Below, one piece after another: positions 23,789-37,300 of a stretch of DNA of 64,000 bases. Source of the stretch: Blasia pusilla. Its lineage: Eukaryota; Marchantiophyta; Marchantiopsida; Blasiales. How positions within the stretch are numbered: the stretch's first letter is position 1; each line of letters begins with the position of its first letter. Both the position numbers and the translations under genes were made by a program. Location of the stretch: positions 1,922,001 through 1,986,000 of the forward strand of contig CM114273.1 in NCBI GenBank assembly GCA_050084515.1, given 5' to 3'. Below the pieces are notes generated by a model. It did not search any database. It had not been told where the DNA came from and saw only the letters and a program-made list of their open reading frames with translations.

Positions 23789-26445
23789 GGCCATTTCCCA
23801 AAGTGGAAAGTTAGCTATAATCTAACTGGAAACTTGCCCAAAATAGTAAGTTTTTATACATGGTTCCAAATGAGCTGAAACGAAGGGGAAACCTGCTCTC
23901 TTAGGTTATCTGAGGCCTCAACAGGTCAACCTCGACCTCATGAGTCTGTCCTTCAGTATCTTTGAAGGCGCTCTACTAGATCTCGTTGATCTATCATAAC
24001 AATCGTGACATAAGAGTAAGCATGATGTCTCATCTTTTTCCCCACCAACATATCATCATACTTTTGAATGTGTTTGAAACATTCTCACCACTCCAATATC
24101 ACTCCCTTAACAAGAGCCTAGTCTTTGCATGTGTTCCACCAAGCACTCCTACACATGAAAGGTACCAATGTCAATCAATGGCTTCATCGCACCTTTGTCG
24201 CTAGGCTCCTCGATCTCCAAAATGAAGTTCTTACTCTAGACTTAGAGGATGTACCAAACCATACTATGCTACAACAACTCACATGGGCCTACCACTAGTC
24301 CCCAATCTACATATGGTGTCATACCAACTTGTGCCTCCTACACAACACAATCGTTCACGATCAAAACCTCGTCCACTACTTCTTAGTCCTTCCATATGTC
24401 ACCAACCCAACTCATCCCTCAACAATATGCCACAAAAGTTTCCATTGTATCCCGTTGCGCACCACCAACATAAGAATCACATATACTCAAAAAAAGACTA
24501 ACATGGCTACCACTTGATTTTCAATATGGCCAATAGGAGGCCAATTCCTCCCAAGATACCAATGTGAATTCTGTAGGACACAAAATGACACCACCAATAA
24601 GCACATCATATGAATCAATGCCAATCATCGTTGCTCGAGCTCTTACCATTAAATAGTCAATAGAGTCCTCTTCTTGCACCCTTACTATCCATTGCTAGTG
24701 CATCATCAACTACAACGCACTAGAAACACCAAGGGCCATCTAATTCCAAAATGACCATCTCTTCAACTCCAACTACCATAATCCCAAACTTAAAACTATC
24801 ACCCAACCCAACATCAAGGGTTGTGCTCCAAAGTCAAGGAGCACGCGCTTTGATCAATATATCACACTAGAGGGCTCGACTAAACACAACATGCCCTTAG
24901 TGTTATCCAATAGGATAATGCCACGGGTAGCCAACACATGCTTAATCATTGGCCATGCATGCAACTTCTATGTCTTAGGTGTTTTTTCCTACCACATGCA
25001 TATGTCGCTTGACTCTAATGACATTGATTTCTCCACACGTGCCTCCCCACCACGAGACACCACCTCATTCAACACAAACTCATAACAAGATGCAATCACT
25101 CTACAATTCTCACTCAATGTGTCCACGAGTTTAAACACATGAGTTCGCCCTACACCCAACGTCATCATTTCCATGGCTTAACACACAAGCACTATGCAAA
25201 TTTCTATTTCTAGCCTCAATATCATACTTGGTTAAAGATTTTGCCAAGCTCTTGAATTCTCTATTAACAAGCCCGCCGCACCACTTGACTTACTTGGTCC
25301 TCCATTGGAAATTGAAGTCACTTGACTATGACCCATCAATACGGTTCTCACTAACTCGAACAATTTTGAAAGTTAAAGATCGCAACAATCACATCTTTGG
25401 ACTAGCCTTTTCCCATTGCATGTTTGAATCCACAACAGAACCTTATGGCGCAGATGCTCTAGTAGCAACACGAGTCATAATGAAAATCGCATCCACCTAC
25501 ATAATACCACACATGAGATCCAAAATCGCTGACCCTTTTCATCATTGGACATGAATGTTAGACCACCGCTTATCACAACATTGGTCAAATGATGCATCGT
25601 CTATAAAGCATCCACATGCTGCTCCACACTTTGGATCATGACATGGAGGTCACCTTCAAGCACATCATCTCTAGTGAATAGTGATCCTTGACCACCACCA
25701 AACCTAGTACTGCTACACCAGGCTATATGTTAGCTCTCTCCTGAAGGCGTATAGTAACATCAGGTGCAAAATAACTTGATATGCTTAGATACATGTTTTA
25801 GGGTCATCTCATATGGAGGAAGAGGAAGAAATATAAGTACTAATTCTCTCATCTTAAGATCAAAAATATATTAATGAAGGTCAATATATTACATGGAAGC
25901 ATCTCAAAGAAACTATTTAGGAAAGATAAACAACCTAGAGGAGTCAAAAGGTAGGGAAATCCATCCTCTTAACGATTGCAACAATTTCAACTAAAGACAA
26001 TTTGTTTACCTCTTACTCATTGGTTCAATGGCTCCATGCTCCCACAACTACTAAGGACCCGGTCCCACGCGGCCGAGGTCGTCAAAACGTCACGAAGACC
26101 TCGTCCCACTATCTCCACCTTGGTTGATGCGACACATGAGATTCATGAGACTCCAACGGAATTGGCGCCCTTACAACATAGGGCGCAAATATGTGCGACC
26201 CATCGGGACTCTGCTAGAAGAAAATAATGATGGTCGCCGCGACTGACAAGGAGGCGGCCCCATGGGACCCGGTTATAAGGAGGAAGCACCATACTCTTCA
26301 ATGCAAAAATAAATAAATAGGGAGACCTATTTTTTGTTTGAGAAGATTCGGAACCACAACATTTGTCGGTAAACTTCAATTATCAAGAGTTGCAAGTTGG
26401 CTATACTAGAGCTGCAATTACATGAGTGCTCAACTTACAAATTGG
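23789..26445. other. Intergenic DNA, no gene seen
   Basis: This is a long C- and A-rich (+ strand) stretch with many short open frames on the + strand, the longest 25228-25554 (108 aa), none carrying recognisable motifs. It could be ancient transposon sequence, but no retroelement domain or terminal repeat can be named. Confidence 0.5.
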
Positions 26446-26489
26446 ACTTGAAGATTGGATGAGGTATGTACGTCATCCAATCTTCAAGT
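26446..26489. repeat. Inverted repeat, 17-bp perfect arms
   Basis: Arms 26446-26462 (ACTTGAAGATTGGATGA) and 26473-26489 are exact complements around a 10-nt spacer. The flanks do not extend the pairing well. It may be the centre of a degraded foldback element. Confidence 0.85.
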
Positions 26490-28540
26490 TCCTAACCAAG
26501 CCGTACACTTGTTCGGCATGTAAATGGATTTCGATAAATGTTTGAAAATTTGCATTGGAAATATAAAATAAGTTTCTTCTAATGTTTTCTTCTACTAGAA
26601 AGGTTGATAACTTATAACTTTAGGTTATTTACATCTATGAGGGCCAAGATCAATAGCATAAGTACTCATTCCTGAGCATGGCCTAATATCATTCCCTATC
26701 ACATGTATCAATCATAGGGACTAAAAGAGATAATGCCTACACAATATGTATTGGAAACGGCCGAGGAAATGGCTCATGGTAAGCAAGTAAGACCCAAGGG
26801 AATTTTATGCGGTGTGAAGGTACTATTTGGTATGGTATCCAATCAATATCTTTATGCCATATAAAATTCATGATATTTATAGCATACAAGGCGGTTCCTC
26901 GTATCAAAACCCTTGATATCTAGGCCCACTCCTCGTGAATCCTCTACTCCTCACCTCAATGCACTCCCCAATACTCTATGGATATATCATGGTAGAACTT
27001 GTAATACACGTTTAGTTGATTCCTAAATCACAAGGTTTGAAATAATGCAATCATAAATTAGGACACGAATATATGAACTTGAGAAAAACATGTTGCTACT
27101 TGCCAACACACTTAGTCAACTCTTGAGTAGTGTGATATCATCGTAGAGTTTGACTTGTACTCCTCCTTTCTTCTCCCTGAAGCGCTCCCGATCCCAAGCT
27201 TTTCAAGCGTTTAGGAGATATTTTGAGTAAGATTTTGAGCAATAGCTACCATGATGGTTATTGAGGAAATTTTTTTTTAAAACTTAGAAGCAAAGAGGGA
27301 CGCAAAGATACATATAAGTAAACATTTTGGTGCATGGGAGTGAGCAAAGGTGAAAACTTGACAACATCAACATGGATACTACCCCAAAAGATACTACTTA
27401 TCATCTATGTGTCTTGTCATATTTGGTGCATGGGAGAGAACAAAGGCTCAAAATAGATTGTACATACGTTGGCTATTTAGATGGATTCACTATCCATGCC
27501 TTATTTTGGGAGGGAGTGCCAACATACCTCATTGGTCGCAATCTTGTGGCGCCATATGGAGTTGAAAACATAACAAGTTGTCATTTTGGTCTTTCCAAAC
27601 TTGTTTAAGATTAGGCCTTACTTATCAAAGATATGTACATTGAGTGTTTTCGTGTGCTTTACCTTCGACAAGTGCCGTAGGGTTATGTGGACAACAAGGG
27701 AGTTGGTATATAATGCACCAACCAATGCCTCACGCTTACTCATCCTCGAGTTAGTTGGACAAGGGTTAGAAGTGGGTTGTAATTCTAGAGGGGCTCATGC
27801 AAAACAAGTTGCACTCCAAGGCGCTCAAACTTGGGACCTGCATCTCCGTAGTGAGCAATTTCTCCATTCCATCAGAGTCTCCTTCCCGTTACAAAGGGTA
27901 TTAATAAATTACTTCCTCTCTTATCATGTGGTTAAGGGATCTTGACCTCGGGTTAACCAACCCGAAGATAAACAGGCGCGAGGAACCGATATGGAGAATG
28001 AAGCCATCTGACTCCATGAGCTACATGCAATGCACAATCATGCATTTGGCTTAGTGTGTTGTAAAGTTAGGTCAAGAATGAGGGCAGTGAGTTGTATGAC
28101 ACTTGGAGGAATAAACTCAAGTATAACTCTCAAGTGGTTAGAGTGGAATTGTTTGAAGTTCCATATTGTATTCTCTTTTGCAACTATCTTGTGGTTGTGG
28201 AGATTTGCAAGATAGTAACACCAATGTTGTCACTTGTAGGAGTGATGATTTATAGTAGTGCCACTTTGGATTTTAAGTATTGTAATATAGTCTTTGAGTG
28301 GATATAGCCATAGTCCAATGTGTGAGCACTATAACAAGTGACTACTTTTAATATGAATAATAATGTGATAAAGAATAGACTTAGAAATCTATATAGCAAG
28401 TGGAGGATGCAATTTTTTGGATAAAGATCCTTTGTATGACACACGTCTATACTCACTCAAAATACTTTTGTGGTAAAATTAGGTTTCTATTTCCTTTAGA
28501 AAAGAGGACTTACAAAATTAGTTGACTCCAATTTTGATTC
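26490..28540. other. Intergenic DNA, no gene seen
   Basis: Only short frames occur, for example 27372-27608 and 27586-27945 on the + strand, which overlap in different phases. The protein text has no family landmark. I treat them as non-coding or long-decayed sequence. Confidence 0.5.
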
Positions 28541-28617
28541 AAGGTGACAGTATTTGAACCTGTAACTTTCTATGCCCAAGGCAAACTCGCTACAAGATTG
28601 CACTACACCTTGGTTCC
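28541..28617 (-). repeat. tRNA-like, SINE-type sequence
   Basis: Read on the - strand, this resembles the second half of a tRNA. A 4-bp stem ACAG/CTGT encloses GGTTCAAATA, a good match to the T loop and pol III box B. Before it stand TGCC-TTGG-GCA, like an anticodon stem-loop, and GGTGTAGTG with GTAGCGAG, like a D arm or box A. The D-arm part is interrupted and no acceptor stem can be paired, so it is not a working tRNA gene. A tRNA-derived SINE fragment fits best. Confidence 0.45.
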
Positions 28618-29748
28618 CCCAAATAATATTATATTAATGCCTAGGATTTGATTGATCATTGAAAAAAAAAGCAAAAAATTATATTATTAGTGTGATTTAA
28701 GCGTGAGTTATTAAACAAGGATCCATGTATTGTACGTCCCCTTAGGGGTACTTACTAGTGATATTAAATTTGGATGATCTTTTGAGAGGTAACATACATA
28801 TGTTAGTTGAAAGTTATGATGATATTAAGAGTACCTCCACCCTACTACATAAATAAAAGTTGTTTTGGCTTGTGATTCGTGGAAGTAGAAAAGACATCCC
28901 CATTCATACTCCCCATATTATTGTAAACCCCTCATAATGGGGTAAAATTTCCTCAATCGTAAATCCAAATTTACAATTGAGGAAATTATCATAGTGATAA
29001 TGCCATCTTTTCATTGCATCTTTTAAAAACAATGGGAGACATGCATCTAGACATTTATGTCGGGATATTATTTCTTTTGATCTCTAGATGTAGCTTAGTT
29101 CCTTGTTCCTCCATGCGACTTCCTTGGAATAGCTTTTTCTTTCATTTATAAGAGGGAACCATTATGGTTTCTACCATAGGGATTTTTTTTTGGTCAAGGA
29201 TCAAAGTTGACCTAAAGACAAAGGACCCTCATAAACACAATTTTTTTTTCCATTTGATGTGCCTTGGATGGAGATACTTTGCTACATGAAATTCTTGATT
29301 CGAAACCTCTCAAAGAATTCATATTTTCTTACAAACCTTCAATTGCATGTGTTTTGTTTCGAAAAGGTCACTTGTTTCGATAAATCAAGTCTTCATTGAC
29401 CCTTGAAGGGTATGACAAATTTCAAATTTCAAAATTTCTTTTTCGACATTTTCTTATGAGGATACGACTACATGGACCCTAGCATGTGAGGGACTTTGGG
29501 AGAATTTCACCAATTCAAGTTGTTTGGTGAGATTGATTAAGAGTACAGTAGTACCGGTGTCATTCCCCCCTCAAAGTAGAAGCACCTCATGGGTTCGTGC
29601 TCTAAAAGTTTGTAGAGGGGTTTTGAGACCTCTAGCCTTAAAAAGGTGAGGGCTATCACATAATAAAAACCTAAAATCACATAATGGAAACCAATCATCT
29701 TTAAAAACAATCTTAGACACCCATGGTAAGCACTAACATATAGTGACC
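28618..29748. other. AT-rich intergenic DNA, no gene seen
   Basis: AT-rich sequence with homopolymer runs and no recognisable gene. An open frame at 29537-29755 (-) is short and without motifs. Confidence 0.55.
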
Positions 29749-29976
29749 AAACCAATGTGCGGCCTTGGGGAAGGGGGAGAGAGAGAGAGAAGAGAATTAA
29801 TTATTATATTTGTGTGAAGGACGCGTGGAAAGGTTAGGTAGTGAGAAAAAAAACAGCAAATGTATGTAGAGGCCGTAATTAACAGCCTCTACATACATTC
29901 TTTTTTTTCCCCACAAGTCAAACTAATTCCTCTTTCCCATAACATTTTCAATACATATTCCAAACCAATGTGCGGC
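29749..29976. repeat. Direct-repeat-flanked hairpin segment
   Basis: AACCAATGTGCGGC occurs at 29749-29762 and again at 29963-29976. Between them lies an inverted repeat, arms 29859-29873 (AATGTATGTAGAGGC) and 29885-29899 around an 11-nt spacer. The arms are continued, after a 3-nt asymmetry, by an A run on one side and a T run on the other. This could be a small foldback insertion or a local duplication. Confidence 0.7.
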
Positions 29977-30299
29977 TCTTTGAAAGGGGTGGCAGGAGAC
30001 TGAAATTAGTAAACACGCAGGGGAGGACACTAGATAACTTAGATGGTAAGGAAAGCAAACAACCAGAGAAGATGTATATAAAAAACTAGAAGTCTTCGTC
30101 TAACAAAAATAAAAATAGTTTGTTACCATTTTCGTATTAAAAATAAAAATATATCGGACCCTTATAGGAAGAAGAGACCATGTGAAAACGTACGGTAATT
30201 CTTTGGGGTCGGGGATGTGGAGGCCCGTAATTTCTTTCGACCGTGTCCCATCTCTTTCCGAGCTCCTGTAACCCGAGGTAAACCACATCAGGTTTAAGA

Positions 30300-31309
30300 A
30301 CTGAGGTCAGCTAAGTGTGATGCTCGGGAGAGGAAGGGAGGAGAGGGGGGAACTCTCCCTCCGTATGTCGTATCCATAAGAACGTCCGAAGCGCTGACCG
30401 CCAAACGCGTGGAGGGGATCGTTGGACGGCGACTAAGCATGATTAGAGGGGGATTAGTGTGGGTAACGCGAGTCTGACGAGTAATTAGACTAATTCGGAG
30501 AAAATGCAAAGATACTGCACTTCGACCCCGTCGTGAACTTCGCGTTTATTTATGCAACGCGCAGACGCGACTAGATCATTTCGAACCGGTCTCGTTGTCG
30601 AGGTTTTGGCCGATTTTTTACTTCGTTTGGCGTTACGGAGGGCTGTGCGTGATTGGTTCTTTGCGGGTTGCCTGTATCGTCTTTGGTCGCGAATCGTGGC
30701 TGCGGCGGAAGGGATTTTGTGGGAAATTCGACGCGGAGCGTGAGGGCATCGAGTTTTGGATGTAGACCCGGTGTTGGGACAAGTTGCATTTTCCATGCAT
30801 TGGAGGGAGTTCTTGCGTATTACCGAGCAGCTTGTATCTAGAGGACGTGCTGACGAGGGAGGGCCTCGTAGACGAAGCAGAGCGGTTTGTGAGGAAGAAC
30901 GAGATTGCTAGGTCAACCTTGTTCTGTACATGGAGAGTGGTAACGGGAAAAGAGAGTGAGGAGGAGTGCATGGAATGTGCGAGGAGGATTGCCGGGGAAG
31001 GGACTGAGTGCGAGACGGGATCGAGAGACGGGAGTCGTTTTTTGAGAGAAATCTACAGTCGTTCGGTTCGTGGACGCTGGGGTTTGAGTTTCTACATGGC
31101 GTTTGGCCGGATAAAAATCGCTCGCATTCGCAGGGACTCGTTTCAGGAGGCGGCTGGGATTCCTCGTGTCCATCGTTAATGACGAGAAGTAGGATTTGGG
31201 GGCGCACACCTGGTGACGCTGTTGTATGGGGATAATTTTCACCTGATAAAGCGTCAAAGGGGTTTTAGGATGCTGGAGAAGTAAGATTGCAACTCCAGTA
31301 GCGGCCAAT
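30300..31309 (+). promoter_or_regulatory. CpG-rich 5' flank and leader of BTAF1
   Basis: From about 30300 the sequence becomes markedly richer in G, C and CpG than the AT-rich DNA before it, and remains so up to the BTAF1 start codon. Long overlapping open frames on both strands (for example 30784-31179 + and 30913-31347 -) have no recognisable product and are explained by the composition. Promoter and 5' untranslated region are expected here; exact sites cannot be placed. Confidence 0.5.
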
Positions 31310-34300
31310 ATGGCGCACCAGAATTCTCGACTGCACCGGCTACTCACTCTTCTTGACAGTATCCTTCTTCCGCATCTTTTCTCACTTCATCGGTGATCAT
31401 TTGGTCTGAACCCCTCCACTTAAGTGTGTAACAGTCCTTCTGTTGTCGATAACTTCGATTTGCGTAACTGTGATGATTCCGGTGAGTGAGTGGCAGTTCC
31501 TGTCAAGCAAATGACAGCACTTGCATTCGTACGTGAATTCCACCTCCGTCTTCCCGCGCAAACCCTTGTATCATTTTGCCGTGGAGTTCAGTACCAATAT
31601 GGGCGGGGCGACAGTTCTGTTCGTTTAAATTTTCTCCATTGTCACACATTTTCTCAGGATGACATTCAGTGTGATCGCTTCTCCAAATCTTCTCGTGGGT
31701 CTGCTGTCTGTCTATGCGTAGAAATGTGGTATATAATGTACGTAAAGGGCTTTCCTTGACCAAGGTGTAGCTGGATCGACGTCCACCACAAGGCGTACAG
31801 CTGCAAGGCAGATTGGAGAAATTGCTAAGCTACATCCAACGGAGCTGCGTCCACTTCTCAGAAGGGTATGTTTCTCCCCTTTCTCGTGAAATATAGTGCG
31901 TTGGACCTTATGTTTGATTCGAAGAGCTCACTCAAGTACCGCATTGTGTAAATAGATGGCATGATTTGGTCTTAAAAAAACTCAGTATTCTTTCCACAAA
32001 CCTACACGAAAGTGTCTTTTGGGGGGCAGAAAGAATTTTCCAATGGTTCTTTAAAATTAAGTTGCGTTTGGAACAAGCATGGGATGTGTTGGCTGTTGGA
32101 GGCATTACCTGCGCAAAGGTCTTCTTGAACTCAAATTTTATCTTTTGAGATCCCCTTGGAAAAGAGAGAAGAATTAGATGAATTTCGGGGCCTGAACACA
32201 AATGTTAGGCATTTAGATCCCTGCTAAAATATAAAAGAATTAGATGAACGTGGATCCGGATCACATGTCCTCCCCATAGCACATCTGGTTTGAACCCCAG
32301 GTCACATTCTTCGCTTACCCTTGTGAGGGGTGAAGTTCCTCCCCACTCGATGAAAACTCTCAAGGATTAATCGTTATCTGGTTGTGCCTGAAAAATCCCG
32401 TCCTCCTAGCCCACACACATGTGTTAATACTTAACCTCAACTTGACACAGATCAGATTTAACAATGCAGTGACGTTCCCACTTTCTAACTGGATGCATGT
32501 AGTGGGACGTTGGTCTGCATCAAGTTTCATGTTCAGCAAATGCTGTGGCATCACTTTTTCACCGTTTATTGTATATGTATGTCATTGGCTCGTCACAGTG
32601 GCTTGATAACCCTTAATATTATTAGCAAAGCGAATTCTGTTTTACTGTTAGAGTGAGTCAGGAATATCACATATTTCTCCGGATTAGTGCAAGGCAGTGT
32701 GTCTTTATCTTGGATGTTTTGGATCCGCATCCTTTTACTTGTTTGTAGTAAGCCATGTGATGTGTATCTGCTACAAACACTCCAATGTACTTGAGTGTTC
32801 CAGGTTCGTCAATTTTTGCGGAACAAGACTTGGGATACACGAGTTGCAGCAGCCCAGGCAATTGGAGCTATAGCAGAAAACGTGAGCCATCCAACAGTGA
32901 AGGAAATATTTGCCAAAGTGGAATCAGAGCTTGCAGCACTGGGTCAATCAGTCGATTTGTCTACCCAACTTGGTTTGAACACTGAAGGAGTGCCTCAGTC
33001 AGAAACTTCGTTAACATTTCACAGGTATTCCTGGGAAGGTTTCATCCTACTCTGGAATTTCACGTCTGTGTAGCCACTACTGAGCATCCTTTCTGAAGAC
33101 TTGATGGAGCCCAAGAAGCGAGACGGTGGTAATGGCACCTGTTTATCTGGAAGAGAGCATGTGGCTTTATGAGGTCATGGTTGTGGTCAATCATTCTTCT
33201 ATCAGATTCTAAATTGATGGTCTGCAAGTGGGTGCAGCTTTGATATACTGCGAGTTTTGGAATTCGGTGCTTCACTGCTTGCTTCAGGAGGTCAGGTATG
33301 GGACAGTTCAATCTACAGCTGTCAATCATAGGATACTAAGATTTCCAAGTCTCAATCTTGGAACCTCCTTGTAAAGAAGTGGTTTTATTTATTTTTAACT
33401 AGTGTATGTCACTTTGTGGGATATTTCCCAAATGAAGTCTTCTGTTGATGTCCAGTTTAAGACTGGAATAGTGGCGCCTTCTATGCGATTGATAGAGTTT
33501 CACACATCTGTTTAGGTCGCTATATGTGACTCGCTTGATGATTTCAGCTGGAAAATTGCCCAGTGGAAGGAAAAGTCCTGCTGGTCTTGTATCCACTGAC
33601 TGGTCATTGTATGGATGCTGAAGCTGGTACTATTATTATTATTACGACTACTTCTTTTTTCTGGGATAAGGGATGAAGGGTTCTTGCCAGTCATTTAACT
33701 TACATTGTTGACTATTATGTCAAAATGAAATGATCAGCTCTGAAAAAAGAGTGATTGGGTCTACAATAGTTTCAATCCATCATCATCAGGGAGACGTTCA
33801 ACTAGATTGTGAAGTATTTGTGTAGTCCACATGGATGTAACATAATCATGCTATCACCTTAAGTTGTGCTTGGGGAATTTAGTGGGAGAGGAGTTTGTGG
33901 TTTGATAGTACATGAATGTTGTATATTGCAGGAGTATGATGTAAGTGTGGACAACACTAAGACCTCTGCAGAGAGGCTCGCTCGTCAAAAGCAGAATCTT
34001 CGGAGGCGATTGGGTTAGTTTTCCAGTTCTCTGGGGTTGCTCGAAGTGTCTGTGTGGCGATTGGGATTGAACTCTCTGAAGCACACCATTCAGATACTTT
34101 TGTAGCTGAATGGTGTGCTCTTGGCTGTGCCACTGCTGCATTTATAACAGATGACAAACAGGCTTCGTTTGGTTTAAAGCTGATCTAAGGGCCAAGTGTA
34201 TAAGCTATGTCCATGTGGCAGGCTCATTTTAGTTTTGATGTGGTTGTGCTTGGCAGGCTTGGATGGTTGTGAGCAATTTATGGATGTTAGTGATATAGTT

Positions 34301-37300
34301 CGGGATGAAGACCTTATAGCACATCGAGGGTCGTATAGTAATGGGGACAGTCATTCTCATGGCCACCATGGTAAAGCTGGAGCTAAACAAGAGGTTCAGG
34401 ATTTGGTTGCAAATATGGTTCCTGGATCTTTATCACGGACTCTTAGTGCCAGGGAACGGAACATGCTCAAACGCAAAGCTAAAGGTATTGTGAAGGATGG
34501 CTCCAAAGAGTGGCAGGAGGAAGAAGAAGCTGAGGAGCCAATGCCTAAACGAATAAAAAACACAAAGGCTGTCATTACGGAGCAGCCACAAGCTGCTGAT
34601 AAGGTAAGAGTTGATTTCCATTGTCTTGATGATGATATCATTGGATATTTTCTGGTGAGTCAAGGAGTAAAGAACATGTCTTTGGATGAAGGTTGGAAGA
34701 ATGTGATGGGCAATGGTGGTCCTTTGCCTCTTTCTGACCCTACACCCTCAATTTGGCTGGTTAACAAACTTGGTGAGAATGCCCAAAGCTCGACTGAAAC
34801 ATCTGGAATGAGACTGTCGGGCATTGTCGACTTTGTCTGGATAGTTGCTAATCTCCACCCTCCCTTCCCCACCACACCGCTACTTGAAAAGACGTCTCTT
34901 GACATTGTGTGTTATTATTCAATTCATGTAGGAAACAACGAAGGCACAGCACCTGTTGGAAATGTATAACCTTTGTATGTCATTGTTTTTCCTCCCTGTA
35001 GCTTATTATGGAAGCGGTGGTTGATGAAGACAGCCCTGACACAGATGGAGATGGGCGATGGCCATTTGGTTACTTCGTAGAACTTTTAATTCACGATATG
35101 TTTGACTCAGGTAATCCTTGTGTATTCTACCTTTGTAAACTTCTCTGAGCAGGTTTCTGTTGCTTTGAACCTTAGACTGCATTGTGGTTTGTGGCAGTGT
35201 GGGAGATTCGGCATGGTAGCATTATGGCATTGAGAGAAATTTTGAGCACACATGCAGCTTCTGCCGCTGTTGTTATCCCCACTCTGGAGCCACAGGAGGT
35301 TTCATCAACTAGTGATGTTGTGGGAGACCTCAATCTGACAAGTACCAGCAAGGGACGAGGGTTTGACCTGGATTTGAATGCTGGGGTGGAGGATGAAGCT
35401 GTGGATTTCAAAAGGGTGAAAGAAGAATTAGTCTCTGATTCACATAATCAGGTGCACGCTGGTAGTTTGAATGGGTGCCAAATGGGAGCAGAGAACAAGC
35501 CTACTTGGGATACCTCAGTAGCAGTCGGTATTAAAAAGGAGCTGGACTTAAATGAGCTTGATCTGAACCAAGAAATAGGGGATGAACCATTTGTAGTTAA
35601 AAGCGAAGTAGGAGAAAAGTTTGCTATGCAGAAATTGGAAGACTCTTCGAGTGTAGGATCAAATTGGCTTAATCTTAATGGCGCCATTATCACTGTACCT
35701 AAAGATAGCAAAGCAGCTAGACTTATGGTTGCTGCAAGGCAATCATTGGCTGCAAATTTGGAGTTTCTACAAGATTGCTCTATTCGACTCCTCTGTGTAT
35801 TTGCTCTAGATCGGTATGTGTGCTTTACTCTTCAAGATTCTGAATCTGTCCAGTGTAGGTTGAATTATTGTCCGCAAGTGGGGTTTTTTATGAAGTAAGA
35901 TCAATGCGATACCACTTCTCTATTTGTGGTGTGAAAATATAGGGAAGTTTATCAATTGTACCCCATCAGTTTGGGCTATACCGTGTCATGCGTCGCTATG
36001 TGGGTAGTTCTTCTTTTCTTGATCCATAGGGATAGCATGAAGAAAATACCAAATGGGTAGATGTGTCCTTGAGTTTATGTTTGATAAATGAGACTGATTT
36101 CACATAGTTACAACTGTGCAGCTTTGGAGATTATGTGTCAGATCAAGTGGTGGCTCCTGTTCGAGAAACATGTGCCCAAGTTTTGGGGGCAGCCTTGAAG
36201 CACATGTCAGCACAGCTTGTTCATGAAACTCTTACTATATTGCTACATATGCAAGTACGTGATTCTCATATAGTTTGAAGAGAGTAGGCTGTGTTGTGAA
36301 TCTGTGTCTGTAGAAGATTCCAGATGAAGGTTTAAAAAGTTTCTATCTGGACAGTGTCTCCTCTTAATTTGTTTCCAGCACCTGATGTGCATGCGACTGT
36401 GATTTTAACCATGGATGTTGTACATCAGCTTTACACTAAGTATTTCAGAGTGTTAACAGAGGCTTGAGAGTCTCAAGAGTGAGTGAAAGCCAACATGAAA
36501 TTCAGGAGCCAGGCCAGATATTGAGCAGGCCGAGATACAAGAGATCTCTTACTGGGAAAAAACACGAGGAGAATAATCAGCTGGAGAAATAGAACTTGAG
36601 TCTTATAGACCGCTAATAGAGCTGGGTGTCTCATAAAGTCTAATATATTTCAATATCTACATAAGTTTAGCAGTTTCACTTATCACTGGGTTTCCTTTCA
36701 TTGATGGACTTCTGTCTGTCAAAATTTATGGCCTGTCAAGGGCATCTTATTAGTGATGCAACCAGGAAAAGACGAGTATGGCTAGTTTCTTTATCTGAGA
36801 ATGATTTTCCAGTCTCTTTCCTAATCAACAACTCACCCATACTGTCAAGAGAACCTCTGACATTGATTGCTTATGCGCCATGTTAGGAGAGTTACATACG
36901 ATACAAGCTGCTCTTGGGATGGTGGGATGCTATGTTTTTAGACTTCTACGTCAGGAACTGGCAGTCGTGCGGCTGAACGTTGGTCTGTAAGATTAACTTT
37001 AGTGTAAGATGCCTTTATGTTTTCTGTTTTGAAAAGCCACTGCTAAATCTCACTTGGACACACTGTACAGGCCCGGCCAGAATGGGAGGTGAGACATGGT
37101 AGCTTACTTGGAATCAAGTATTTGGTTGCTGTGAGGCAGGTACAGTGAGTGTTTCTTTCTCATCTGTAATGGATTCCTTCATGAAACTGGAAGACGCGTA
37201 TCCAGATTTTCCATTCTCTTTCATGTCTAATTGCAATGAAATATCCTAAAGCTTCTGTTGAGGATCAGTGCACTGAAAAATAATTTACCCTTCAGGATAT

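Noticed and set aside
30485-31347. Overlapping open frames on both strands upstream of BTAF1
   Set aside because: They overlap in several phases, show no domain, and are explained by the GC-rich 5' flank having few stops.
32284-32299. tRNA gene in BTAF1 intron 2
   Set aside because: Only a T-loop-like hairpin is present on the - strand; no anticodon, D or acceptor stem can be paired.
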